Source of the DNA: Anabaena sp051781005 | GTDB lineage: Bacteria > Cyanobacteriota > Cyanobacteriia > Cyanobacteriales > Nostocaceae | Length of the DNA: 64,000 nt | Assembly: GCF_051781005.1 (NCBI RefSeq) | Contig: NZ_JBPWOA010000021.1 | Location: 1-64,000, forward strand | Direction of reading: 5' to 3' | Position numbers and translations under genes: made by a program | Part shown: positions 16,411 to 24,153 of the stretch, one piece after another | Layout of the letters: every line of letters starts with the position of its first letter | Position numbering within the stretch: the first letter of the stretch is position 1 | The notes under the pieces: model-generated | Told to the model about the DNA's origin: nothing | What the model saw: only the letters and a program-made list of their open reading frames with translations | Databases searched by the model: none

Positions 16411-17424
16411 TTAGTAATTTTTACCCATTTGATAGGCTTTGGGACCGACTGCAAATTTGCGTCGGAATGCCACGCTAAATGCCTCTGGATTGGTATAACC
16501 TATGGCTGTGGCAACTCTGGCAATTGACATATCCCGTTTTTTCAGCAACTGTTGGGCTTGTTGTAACCGATAGTCTTGTAGGTAGCCGAAAACTGTTGTC
16601 CCAAAGACTTGGCGAAATCCCTGTTTTAGTTTGCGCTCGTTAAGTCCTACTTGTCGGGCTAACTCTAATAGGGTTGGGGGGTTATTCATTGTCCGGATCA
16701 AAATATCTTTTGCTGCATCTAGTCGCTCAATGTCATCTTTTCGTAACTTTGCCGCAGCTGACTGATGTGGGGTTTCTGTCCAATTGGTAAACTGTAAAAT
16801 CAATAATTCCAGAGCTTTGGCTTCAAGATACATTTGCCTGATAATTCCCTGATAAGGGCAACACAGGATTTGCTTGAGTATTTCTTGCATTGCGATAGTG
16901 CTTTTACCAAAAGATTGATGAAACTGTGTTGGTGAGCCTGTTTCAATCATCTGCCGCAATATTTCTGGTAGGGATTCATAATCCGAATTGAACAATCTGA
17001 AATAGTCGATATCTGCGTAGATCATTACTAACTGGATTTGTTCTTCCGCCCGCCATTCCTCGTATTCTAAGACATTGGGCAAGCAGTAAAGGTAGTTATA
17101 ACCGTGGGTTTCTTCATAGTCATTATTAATACCTATAGCACTCGGTGTTGTGACTCTAGAACAACTGGATAGATAAAATTTTGCCGTGAGTGGAAATGAA
17201 GACTCATGTTGCTGTTCTAATCTTAGAGGTTGCCGCAGTTGGGCTTGTCTAATATGAATAATCAGTCCGTTACGCAACTCAGTAATGCGATCGACTCCTC
17301 TGCCAAAACACTTTGGCAATCTATAGATTCTTTCAGAATCAGTTTGATGATGGATGATCTCACCATTGTGTTGAGCTTCTTCAACTAAATCCGTATAAGC
17401 TTGTTGTGAAACTGAAACTGTCAT
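16411..17424 (-). CDS. AraC-family transcriptional regulator, PchR-like
   Basis: 337 aa. The C-terminal 100 residues carry two helix-turn-helix units typical of AraC (LARQVGLNERKLKQGFRQVF and IARVATAIGYTNPEAFSVAF). The N-terminal region (CFGRGVDRITELRNGLIIHI) resembles the ligand-sensing part of cyanobacterial PchR-like regulators of siderophore receptors. It lies just upstream of the receptor operon in the same direction with 166 bp between, and direct repeats in that gap are its likely target. Activation by ferri-siderophore is the known mode for PchR; for this protein it is an inference. Confidence 0.92.
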   Translation of the reverse strand: MTVSVSQQAYTDLVEEAQHNGEIIHHQTDSERIYRLPKCFGRGVDRITELRNGLIIHIRQAQLRQPLRLEQQHESSFPLTAKFYLSSCSRVTTPSAIGINNDYEETHGYNYLYCLPNVLEYEEWRAEEQIQLVMIYADIDYFRLFNSDYESLPEILRQMIETGSPTQFHQSFGKSTIAMQEILKQILCCPYQGIIRQMYLEAKALELLILQFTNWTETPHQSAAAKLRKDDIERLDAAKDILIRTMNNPPTLLELARQVGLNERKLKQGFRQVFGTTVFGYLQDYRLQQAQQLLKKRDMSIARVATAIGYTNPEAFSVAFRRKFAVGPKAYQMGKNY

Positions 17425-17491
17425 GGCGATCCTACTCGATAACTAATAATATTATTTCTCAATAATGTATTTAATGCAGATATTTTAGCTA

Positions 17492-17638
17492 AGGGAACAC
17501 CAAAAAATAAATTACCCAAAAATCGTAGGGTGGGTTAGGACGTTAGTCCGTAACCCACCATAAATTTAGGGGATAATGGTGGGTTATGCTGCGCTAACCC
17601 ACCCTACGAATTGGGGATTTTTTTATTTGGAAGTCCCT
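17492..17638. mobile_element. MITE-like palindromic element, 147 bp
   Basis: The outer ends AGGGAACACCAAAAAATAAA and (reverse) AGGGACTTCCAAATAAAAAA are imperfect inverted repeats. Inside are perfect arms CGTAGGGTGGGTTA (17524-17537) and TAACCCACCCTACG (17595-17608), and a nested pair TAACCCACCAT / ATGGTGGGTTA (17551-17561, 17576-17586). The right end recurs with one mismatch at 22082-22111. No coding capacity. Confidence 0.75.
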
Positions 17639-17642
17639 AAAA

Positions 17643-17678
17643 CAAAAAAAAGCCTCTCACTTACCCAGAGAGAAGTGA
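17643..17678 (-). terminator. Intrinsic terminator candidate behind the MtfA-like gene
   Basis: On the minus strand the stem CTCACTT / AAGTGAG (17672-17678 with 17655-17661) is followed by a U-run (eight A on the plus strand at 17643-17650). It sits about 160 bp after the stop of the MtfA-like gene. Confidence 0.55.
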
Positions 17679-17835
17679 GCAAATCCACCCCGACTAATAA
17701 CGACTAACACTCGTTGAGTAAGTGGGGCAGGTGACAAATTGCCAAACTCTTATGGATTAATATAAGCAAAAATACCAGGAACTGTTGCTCAAAAGGCTCA
17801 GGCTCTTGGTTTGCCACTCATCCCTGTTTAAAAAC

Positions 17836-18687
17836 CTACTGAACGTGTTTCTTCAGAGAAGGATAATTCCACTGCACAGGATCTAATTGGTAATAATGTT
17901 GTAGTTGCTGATAAACTGCCGGATGATGAGATAACAATTGGTGTGGTTTTTCAAAGAAAGTCTCAGTCGCTACAGCAAAAAATTCTGCGGGATTCGTTGT
18001 GCCATAACTATCTATAACAGTATTTATACCTTGGAGAATATCATGACAAAGTTGCTGATATGCTTCGGTCATCACCTTAGCCCAAATTGGATAGTCTGAG
18101 TTGCGTTGCAAAATAGGAACACCTTTAGCTTTTCCATCTTCTTGATCTAACTGATGAGCAAATTCGTGCAGGACAACATTACGTCCATCTTGCCAGCTAA
18201 TAGTGTCCTGTTTTACCTGTTCCCAAGACAATATTAATTGGTCTTTTGTCCACGATTCTCCTAGTCTGGCGACACGCCTTTCCTCAACAATATAATCGCC
18301 AATAGCAGCAGTTTCCTTAACAATATACGCACTGGGATAAACCAGAATTGAACGCAGTCTGGGGAAATATTGTCTTCTTTCATTGAGTAGAAGTAAACAG
18401 GCAACAGCAGCAATAATCAGTTTCATTTCCTCTGTCACTTGTAAACCTCTACAGCCGATAAATTGCTTTTCGGTTAAGAATACTTGAATATGTCCTTGTA
18501 GTCGTCTTCGTTGTTCGGAAGAAAGACAGAAATAAATGGGAAGATTATTTTCAATAATGGCATTCCAAAGAGGAGAAAAAGAACGATTTTTTAGACGGTT
18601 TCTTTGTTTAATAGTGAGAATTGGCTTGACTAAAATAAGAGTAATTATTAGCCAAATGATGAGAAAGACAATTATTGTTTGAATCAT
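17836..18687 (-). CDS. MtfA-like zinc metallopeptidase (M90 family)
   Basis: 283 aa. One N-terminal hydrophobic segment (IIVFLIIWLIITLILV) anchors it in the membrane. The zinc signature HEFAHQLDQ (HExxH) lies near residue 174, with the downstream acidic NPAEFFAVATE that supplies the third ligand in this family. N-terminal PIYFCLSSEQRRRLQGHIQVF matches the MtfA pattern. In E. coli, MtfA titrates the Mlc repressor and has aminopeptidase activity. What it does in cyanobacteria is not known to me, and the membrane anchor is an addition to the E. coli form. Confidence 0.85.
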   Translation of the reverse strand: MIQTIIVFLIIWLIITLILVKPILTIKQRNRLKNRSFSPLWNAIIENNLPIYFCLSSEQRRRLQGHIQVFLTEKQFIGCRGLQVTEEMKLIIAAVACLLLLNERRQYFPRLRSILVYPSAYIVKETAAIGDYIVEERRVARLGESWTKDQLILSWEQVKQDTISWQDGRNVVLHEFAHQLDQEDGKAKGVPILQRNSDYPIWAKVMTEAYQQLCHDILQGINTVIDSYGTTNPAEFFAVATETFFEKPHQLLSHHPAVYQQLQHYYQLDPVQWNYPSLKKHVQ

Positions 18688-18830
18688 TGATTTTTGAGTA
18701 AAAAATAATTTTCTGAAGCTTTAATATCAATAAAATTTTGGATTGCTAAAGAAGTGAGTGTGTGAATTTTTAGACGTTTAATCTATTGTTATCACTGCTC
18801 TTGATGTTCCGTGGAAAGGTGAACAACTAG

Positions 18831-19316
18831 CTACAGGTAATTTTTTATTTCCTGAACGATCGCCTCTAAATTCTGTGAAACGTCTACATATATAGCTTCT
18901 GCGGCAGTTGGTTCTTCCAAAGTAGCGAACTGGCTTTGCAAAAGATCGGCTTTCATGAAATGACCAATGCGATCGCCTAATCTCTGTTCAATCAACTCAT
19001 AACTACCTTGGAGGTAAACTAACTTTACCCGTGGATCATTGTCACAGAGAATCTGGCGATAGCTGACTTTGAGTGCGGAACAGGCAAGGATGGCATTTTT
19101 ATCTGCTTGTAGCCATTGAGCGATCGCATCTCCCATCGTCTGTAACCAAGGTATGCGATCGGCATCAGTTAGTGGCTCTCCCCGACTCATCTTTTCCTTG
19201 GCTGCGGCTGAATGAAACCAGTCTGCATCGCTAAACTCCCATCCCATTGCGGCTGCAAGTGCTTGACCAATCGTGGTTTTGCCTGATCCCGCAACTCCCA
19301 TCACAATTACAATCAT
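18831..19316 (-). CDS. gntK: Gluconokinase
   Basis: 161 aa, the usual length. The P-loop GVAGSGKTT is at residues 7-15, followed by the family motifs DADWFHSAAAKEKM and GEPLTDADRIPWL, CSALKVSYR, and the lid HFMKADLLQSQFATLE. It phosphorylates D-gluconate to 6-phosphogluconate with ATP, feeding the oxidative pentose phosphate pathway. It lies 90 bp downstream of the ROK kinase gene on the same strand, so the two sugar kinases may be co-transcribed. Confidence 0.93.
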   Translation of the reverse strand: MIVIVMGVAGSGKTTIGQALAAAMGWEFSDADWFHSAAAKEKMSRGEPLTDADRIPWLQTMGDAIAQWLQADKNAILACSALKVSYRQILCDNDPRVKLVYLQGSYELIEQRLGDRIGHFMKADLLQSQFATLEEPTAAEAIYVDVSQNLEAIVQEIKNYL

Positions 19317-19405
19317 AATTTCCTCAATCTAAACTCAAATGGATCGGCAGATTCTGTCCACCATTAATGAGAGTCTGATCAAGACGACTAAATCAATAGC
19401 ATTCT

Positions 19406-20374
19406 TCACCGGATAACATCTAAACCCAAGGCCACCGCCCCCCATAATGGCGCATCATCACCTAATAACGCCCGCACAACTTCAAAATTAACTTCTGGTA
19501 GTGCTGTTTCCTGTGCTACCTTGCGTACTGTTGCCCAAAAACTATCCCCAGCTTTAGTGACACCACCACCTAAAACAAAGCGTTGGGGATTCATCAGATT
19601 AGCTACATTGCCAATACCCACACCTAGCGCCCAAGCGGCTTTGTATAAAACTGCCTGTGCTAATTCATCCCCTTGAGCAGCTGCTGTACTGACTACTTGT
19701 CCTGTGATCAGGTTTAGATCATTACTTACTAAATCCCTGAGTATTTCTCCTCTTGTACTAGTTGGGGAATTATGAGCTTCTTTCTCTAAAAGTTCCCGTG
19801 CATTTTGTGCCATATAGGGGCCAGAAGCTAAACGTTCAACACATCCCCTTTTTCCACACAAACATACTGGTCCAGCGGGATCTACAACCATATGACCAAT
19901 TTCTCCAGCCATACCTAATGCACCCCGCCACGGCTTCCCGTCAAGTATCCAACCTCCACCTACACCGGTGCTGATGGTGATGTAAAACAGACTATCGTAT
20001 CCCTGTCCAGCCCCAAAGCGATGTTCACCGATAGCTGCCACATTAGCGTCATTATCTATGCTGACAGGAGCATGATATTCTTCTTCTAGGAGTAGTTTGA
20101 GAGGAATGTTTTCCCAGCCAGGGACATGATGAGAAAGCCTGACTAGTCCGGTGGCTGCGTCTACTGGGCCACCAAAGCTGACACCGATGGCATCAGGTTT
20201 ACTTCTATCTAGCACAGAATCAATGAGCGATCGCATAATTTCTACATCACTCAAAGCATCCGCATTTACAGGTGAGAGGCGATTTTCATGGCGCAACCAC
20301 TCTCTGGAACCAGCTTTCACCGTCGCTGCTGCCAGTTTAGTTCCGCCAAAGTCAAGAGCTAATATTAACGTCAT
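19406..20374 (-). CDS. ROK family glucokinase-like sugar kinase
   Basis: 322 aa from the ATG at 20374 (MTLILALDFGGTK), which has GGGA about 8 bases upstream. The open frame extends to 20440, but those codons come from spacer repeat DNA. It shows the ATP-binding motif LDFGGTK, the catalytic DNDANVAAIGE, ISTGVGGGWI, and the ROK zinc motif CLCGKRGCVE followed by LASGPY. Glucose is the likely substrate; related ROK kinases use other hexoses, and the sequence alone does not separate them. Confidence 0.9.
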   Translation of the reverse strand: MTLILALDFGGTKLAAATVKAGSREWLRHENRLSPVNADALSDVEIMRSLIDSVLDRSKPDAIGVSFGGPVDAATGLVRLSHHVPGWENIPLKLLLEEEYHAPVSIDNDANVAAIGEHRFGAGQGYDSLFYITISTGVGGGWILDGKPWRGALGMAGEIGHMVVDPAGPVCLCGKRGCVERLASGPYMAQNARELLEKEAHNSPTSTRGEILRDLVSNDLNLITGQVVSTAAAQGDELAQAVLYKAAWALGVGIGNVANLMNPQRFVLGGGVTKAGDSFWATVRKVAQETALPEVNFEVVRALLGDDAPLWGAVALGLDVIR

Positions 20375-20834
20375 AACATTTTCCCAATAGGGCATTGTAT
20401 ATTGGGCATTGGGTATCGGATCGCCAAAACTATCCCCCAATCCCTATTCCCCATTACCTATTATCACGTCAATCAACCCTTGCAATCGTGCATGATGTCA
20501 CCCTTTACAATAAATTTGCTCACAGTTTTGACAGCAATAAAATTCATGTATCTATAACTACAGATTTTCTGGCAATAAGTATTTCTGACTTGACACTCTT
20601 CCACAGGGGAATTTTTGCGAATTACTCAGGATTTTGTTAAATTTTCTACAGTAGTTTTATCATTTTTTCTCAAAATGTTAAGTACTTTAAACTTTATCTC
20701 ACTGTGTCATGTTAATAAAATAACATAATTATCCAGAGCTTTTAAAATAGAAATAGCACCTCTATGATCTGAAATAATGAACTTTATCAAGTTCTAAGAA
20801 TTTTAAAAAAAATAGGTCAAATTTTGAGTTAATT
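20375..20834. other. 460-bp gene-free stretch between divergent genes
   Basis: The first 80 bp contain imperfect ATTGGGCATTGGG / CCCCAATCCC short repeats. The rest is AT-rich and must hold the promoters of the ROK kinase (-) and cysteine desulfurase (+). I see no RNA gene or credible small reading frame. Confidence 0.6.
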
Positions 20835-22004
20835 ATGTCTAATCGTCCTATCTATCTCGATAATCATGCAACCACTCCTGTAGATGAACGAGTATTAACA
20901 GCAATGATTCCTTACTTTACCGAAAAGTTTGGTAATGCAGCTAGTATTAGTCATGTTTACGGTTGGGAATCAGAAGCTGCTGTTAAACAAACACGGGAAA
21001 TTTTAGCAGATGCAATTAACGCCACACCAGAAGAAATTGTCTTTACCAGTGGTGCAACAGAAGCAAATAATTTAGCAATTAAAGGTATAGCAGAAGCTTA
21101 TTTTCAAAAAGGTCAACATATTATTACTGTTGCAACGGAACATAAGGCAGTTTTAGATCCTTGCGAATATTTAAAAAGTCTAGGTTTTGGCATAACAATT
21201 CTGCCAGTTCAAAAAGATGGATTAATTGATTTAAATGAGTTAGAAAAAGCTTTACGTCCTGACACAATTTTAGTGTCTGTGATGGCAGCAAATAATGAAA
21301 TTGGGGTTTTACAACCTTTGGCAGAAATTGGAAAAATGTGCCATCAACGCCAAATCATTTTTCACACAGATGCAGCCCAAGCTATTGGTAAAATATCCTT
21401 AGATGTGGAAGCGATGAACATTGATTTAATGTCTCTCACTGCCCATAAAGTATACGGTCCAAAGGGTATTGGGGCGTTATATGTTCGCAGACGCAACCCT
21501 AGAGTTAAAATTGCTCCCCAGCAGCATGGAGGTGGACACGAACGGGGAATGCGTTCTGGTACGTTGTATACACCGCAAATTGTCGGTTTTGGTAAAGCTG
21601 TGGCAATTGCTTTGGAAGAACAAGAGACAGAAAACCAACGTCTAATGGAATTAAGAGAAAGATTGTGGAAACATTTATCTACTGTAGAGGGAATTCATTT
21701 AAATGGACATCCTCAAAAGCGATTAGCAGGAAATTTAAATATTAGTGTTGAAGGTGTAGATGGTGCTGCACTTTCTCTGGGTTTACAACAAGTAATGGCC
21801 GTGTCTTCTGGTTCTGCTTGTTCTTCAGCAAATACTGCACCTTCCTATGTTCTCACAGCGTTGGGAAATTCAGAACAGTTAGCCTATGCTTCGGTGCGCT
21901 TTGGGATTGGCAGATTCAATACTTTTGAAGAAATAGATACGATCGCACAACAGGTAATTTCTACTGTTCAAAGTTTGCGTAAACAGGTAAGCAAGGTTGG
22001 GTAG
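20835..22004 (+). CDS. Cysteine desulfurase (NifS/IscS type)
   Basis: 389 aa. N-terminal YLDNHATTPVDERV, the PLP-binding lysine in SLTAHKVYGPKG near residue 203, and the active-site loop with Cys in SSGSACSSANTAP near 325 define a class I (IscS/NifS) desulfurase. It removes sulfur from cysteine as an enzyme persulfide for Fe-S cluster or thiolation pathways. No iscU, nifU or nif gene is adjacent here, so housekeeping Fe-S use is more likely than a nitrogenase-specific role; I leave the symbol open. Confidence 0.93.
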   Translation: MSNRPIYLDNHATTPVDERVLTAMIPYFTEKFGNAASISHVYGWESEAAVKQTREILADAINATPEEIVFTSGATEANNLAIKGIAEAYFQKGQHIITVATEHKAVLDPCEYLKSLGFGITILPVQKDGLIDLNELEKALRPDTILVSVMAANNEIGVLQPLAEIGKMCHQRQIIFHTDAAQAIGKISLDVEAMNIDLMSLTAHKVYGPKGIGALYVRRRNPRVKIAPQQHGGGHERGMRSGTLYTPQIVGFGKAVAIALEEQETENQRLMELRERLWKHLSTVEGIHLNGHPQKRLAGNLNISVEGVDGAALSLGLQQVMAVSSGSACSSANTAPSYVLTALGNSEQLAYASVRFGIGRFNTFEEIDTIAQQVISTVQSLRKQVSKVG

Positions 22005-22081
22005 AAAGATTGGCTAAAGCCAGTTGAGGTATCTCACTCAACCGAGAACCGCTATATCGTCCTAACCTAACCTACCCTACA

Positions 22082-22111
22082 AATTGGGAATTTTTTTATT
22101 TGGAAGTCCCT
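22082..22111. repeat. Solo end of the MITE-like element
   Basis: AATTGGGAATTTTTTTATTT continuing to 22111 matches 17609-17638 with one mismatch. The preceding CTAACCTAACCTACCCTAC is a decayed arm. It lies between the converging desulfurase and GGDEF/EAL genes, and the T-run could end transcription from the left. Confidence 0.7.
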
Positions 22112-22114
22112 CAC

Positions 22115-23827
22115 CTACACTTTCTCTAGTTGAAGACTCTGAGAACTGTTATTGAGCATTTCTACAATTTTCTCAGCAGGTGCAGGACGACTGATGTAGT
22201 AACCTTGACCTTCATCGCATCCCCGCTTTTTCAGGTAATTAAGCTGTTCTTCTGTTTCTATCCCTTCGGCTGTGATGTTTAATCGCAGACTTTTAGCTAA
22301 GGCAATGATGGCATCTGTCACCGCTGCACTATCAGGATTAGATGTTACATCTTGGACAAATGATTGATCAATTTTGAGAATATGAACAGGTAGACGTTTC
22401 AAATAATTTAGGGAAGAATAGCCAGTACCAAAGTCATCTAAAGCCAGTAATATGCCAAGTTCTCTTAATTGTTTGAGGGTCGTAATCGAGTTCTGAATAT
22501 TACTGATTAAGAAGCTTTCTGTTACTTCTAATTCCAAAAAAGATGCGTCTAGTTCCGTTTCTTTTAGAACTTGGCTAACAACATCTACTAAATTGGATTG
22601 TTCAAATTGTAAAGCTGAGAGATTTACTGATATACGAATTGGGGGAAGTCCGGCAAGTTGCCAAGCACGTATTTGTTTGCAAGCACTTCGCAATACCCAT
22701 TCACCAATTGGTACAATTAAACCATTTGCTTCGGCAATGGGAATGAACTTTGCTGGAGAAATTAAACCTTTGGTGCTATGCTGCCAACGAACTAATGCCT
22801 CCATTGCAACTATTTGTCCACTATGGAAATCAATCATAGGTTGGTAATAAACCAATATCTCTTCGCGTTCTAAGGCTTCATGTAATTCATTTTCTAATAT
22901 CAGGCGCTCCTGTAATTGGGTATTAATATCTGATGAATAAAATTGGTATTGACTACGTCCTTGTTGGATTGCTTTGTGAAGTGCTATGTGAGCTTCTTGC
23001 AAAAGGTTCTCTACACTTTCAGGATGCTCTATGCTATTGATTGTAATTCCAAAACTGACTGTGATATGAATCTGGCTACCCTCTATTAAGAATGGTTTGG
23101 CAATGCTACTCTGTATTAACTGTGAGAGTTTAATTAAACCCTCAAAAGAATGTATTTCTGTCCTGGCAATGACAAATTCTTCTCTGTTGATATGTCCAAG
23201 AATATCTGTTTGAGCTATGCAGGTAGTTAAACGTTGAACAACTTGTCTTAAGAGGATGTTTGATTTTTCATGACCCAAACCATGATTGATGTTGGCGAAA
23301 TCATCAATACTAAATAAAAGTAAAGCTATGATCCATTCATGACTATGGGATTGTAATGTGGTCTGGTAGACGCGATCGCTAAACAACTCCCGATTAGGTA
23401 ATCCAGTTATATTGTTGTAGTTAGTGATGTAGTGAATTAATTCATCTAACTTATGGAGAGTTTGTGAAGTATCAGCCATCAAAGTTCCCGCTTCATCCGC
23501 GAATTTTGTCGGTAGTTTAGGTAAAGCCTTATCGCTTAGATATTCTTGTAAGGCTTTAGATGTCAAAATGACTGGAGCAAGTAAGTAATTGAGTATATAT
23601 AGGGTAATGGCTGTACCCGCTAAAGTAGCCAAAAGAGCAATTAACAGAACTCGTAATGTCATCTCTGTAGAAAAGGAATTAGAGATGAGGAAACTAACAA
23701 GTAATGTCAAAAGAGGTATGTGCGTACCTAAAAACGCCACCAACATAATTTTGGCAGTGTAACTTTTTTTAACCCAACGAAAACGATCTAAGGATGAGTA
23801 TAGATAAAGTTTTTGATTGCGTCGCAT
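22115..23827 (-). CDS. Membrane GGDEF-EAL protein, probable c-di-GMP phosphodiesterase
   Basis: 570 aa. Two membrane helices at the N-terminus (near residues 28-50 and 57-80) are followed by a linker, a GGDEF-type domain (NITGLPNRELF) and a C-terminal EAL domain. The signature of the GGDEF half is INREEF rather than GGDEF, so cyclase activity is unlikely. The EAL half keeps MEALVRW near residue 342, SVNLSALQFE, LEVTES, DDFGTGYSSL and LKIDQSFV, which fits an active phosphodiesterase. The degenerate half may act as a GTP-binding regulatory domain. Monocistronic as far as seen. Confidence 0.92.
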   Translation of the reverse strand: MRRNQKLYLYSSLDRFRWVKKSYTAKIMLVAFLGTHIPLLTLLVSFLISNSFSTEMTLRVLLIALLATLAGTAITLYILNYLLAPVILTSKALQEYLSDKALPKLPTKFADEAGTLMADTSQTLHKLDELIHYITNYNNITGLPNRELFSDRVYQTTLQSHSHEWIIALLLFSIDDFANINHGLGHEKSNILLRQVVQRLTTCIAQTDILGHINREEFVIARTEIHSFEGLIKLSQLIQSSIAKPFLIEGSQIHITVSFGITINSIEHPESVENLLQEAHIALHKAIQQGRSQYQFYSSDINTQLQERLILENELHEALEREEILVYYQPMIDFHSGQIVAMEALVRWQHSTKGLISPAKFIPIAEANGLIVPIGEWVLRSACKQIRAWQLAGLPPIRISVNLSALQFEQSNLVDVVSQVLKETELDASFLELEVTESFLISNIQNSITTLKQLRELGILLALDDFGTGYSSLNYLKRLPVHILKIDQSFVQDVTSNPDSAAVTDAIIALAKSLRLNITAEGIETEEQLNYLKKRGCDEGQGYYISRPAPAEKIVEMLNNSSQSLQLEKV

Positions 23828-24153
23828 AAATTTTGTATGAAGATTGAAAATTAGATAGTGAAATCTTAAAAAGGTGTGATAATGATTTGTAAAATTTGTA
23901 TTTTTACAGTCGATAAAACACCCTAATTTTTAATATTCCCAATCTACAATCCAAAGTTTCTATCGTTTTTGATAATTAGAAATTTTTCTACCCAAGTAAG
24001 TTGGAGAAAAAATTCAATGTATATGAATAAATACAAATTCTGCATAGGGTGGGTTGTGTCGTAGGCTAACGTACCTTAAATTCTTGACGGTGCGTTACGC
24101 TGCGCGACAACACACCCTACATTTAAATTTCTTCACCAAATTTTCAGCAAGCC
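23828..24153. other. 326-bp spacer with palindromic repeat
   Basis: AT-rich promoter region of the GGDEF-EAL gene, then a palindromic repeat at 24045-24120. The helicase gene ends on the far side. No reading frame of note. Confidence 0.6.
24045..24120. repeat. Imperfect palindromic element (TAGGGTG...CACCCTA)
   Basis: Left arm TAGGGTGGGTTGTGTCG, right arm CGACAACACACCCTA, with CGTTACGCTGCGC near the centre. It is the same general family as the core at 17524-17608 (GGTGGGTTA...TAACCCACC). Confidence 0.7.

Larger units (their letters stand above)
17425..17835. other. Gene-free stretch with MITE-like element and terminator
   Basis: 411 bp between the MtfA-like gene and the AraC gene. It holds the 147-bp inverted-repeat element at 17492-17638 and a minus-strand terminator candidate at 17643-17678. 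The remaining 150 bp show no reading frame worth calling. Confidence 0.7.

Noticed and set aside
20395..20640. 81-codon frame in the ROK/desulfurase spacer
   Set aside because: Begins in repeat-like DNA, no ribosome-binding site, unlike protein.
20835..22004. nif-specific NifS
   Set aside because: No nif genes adjacent; sequence alone does not separate NifS from housekeeping IscS.
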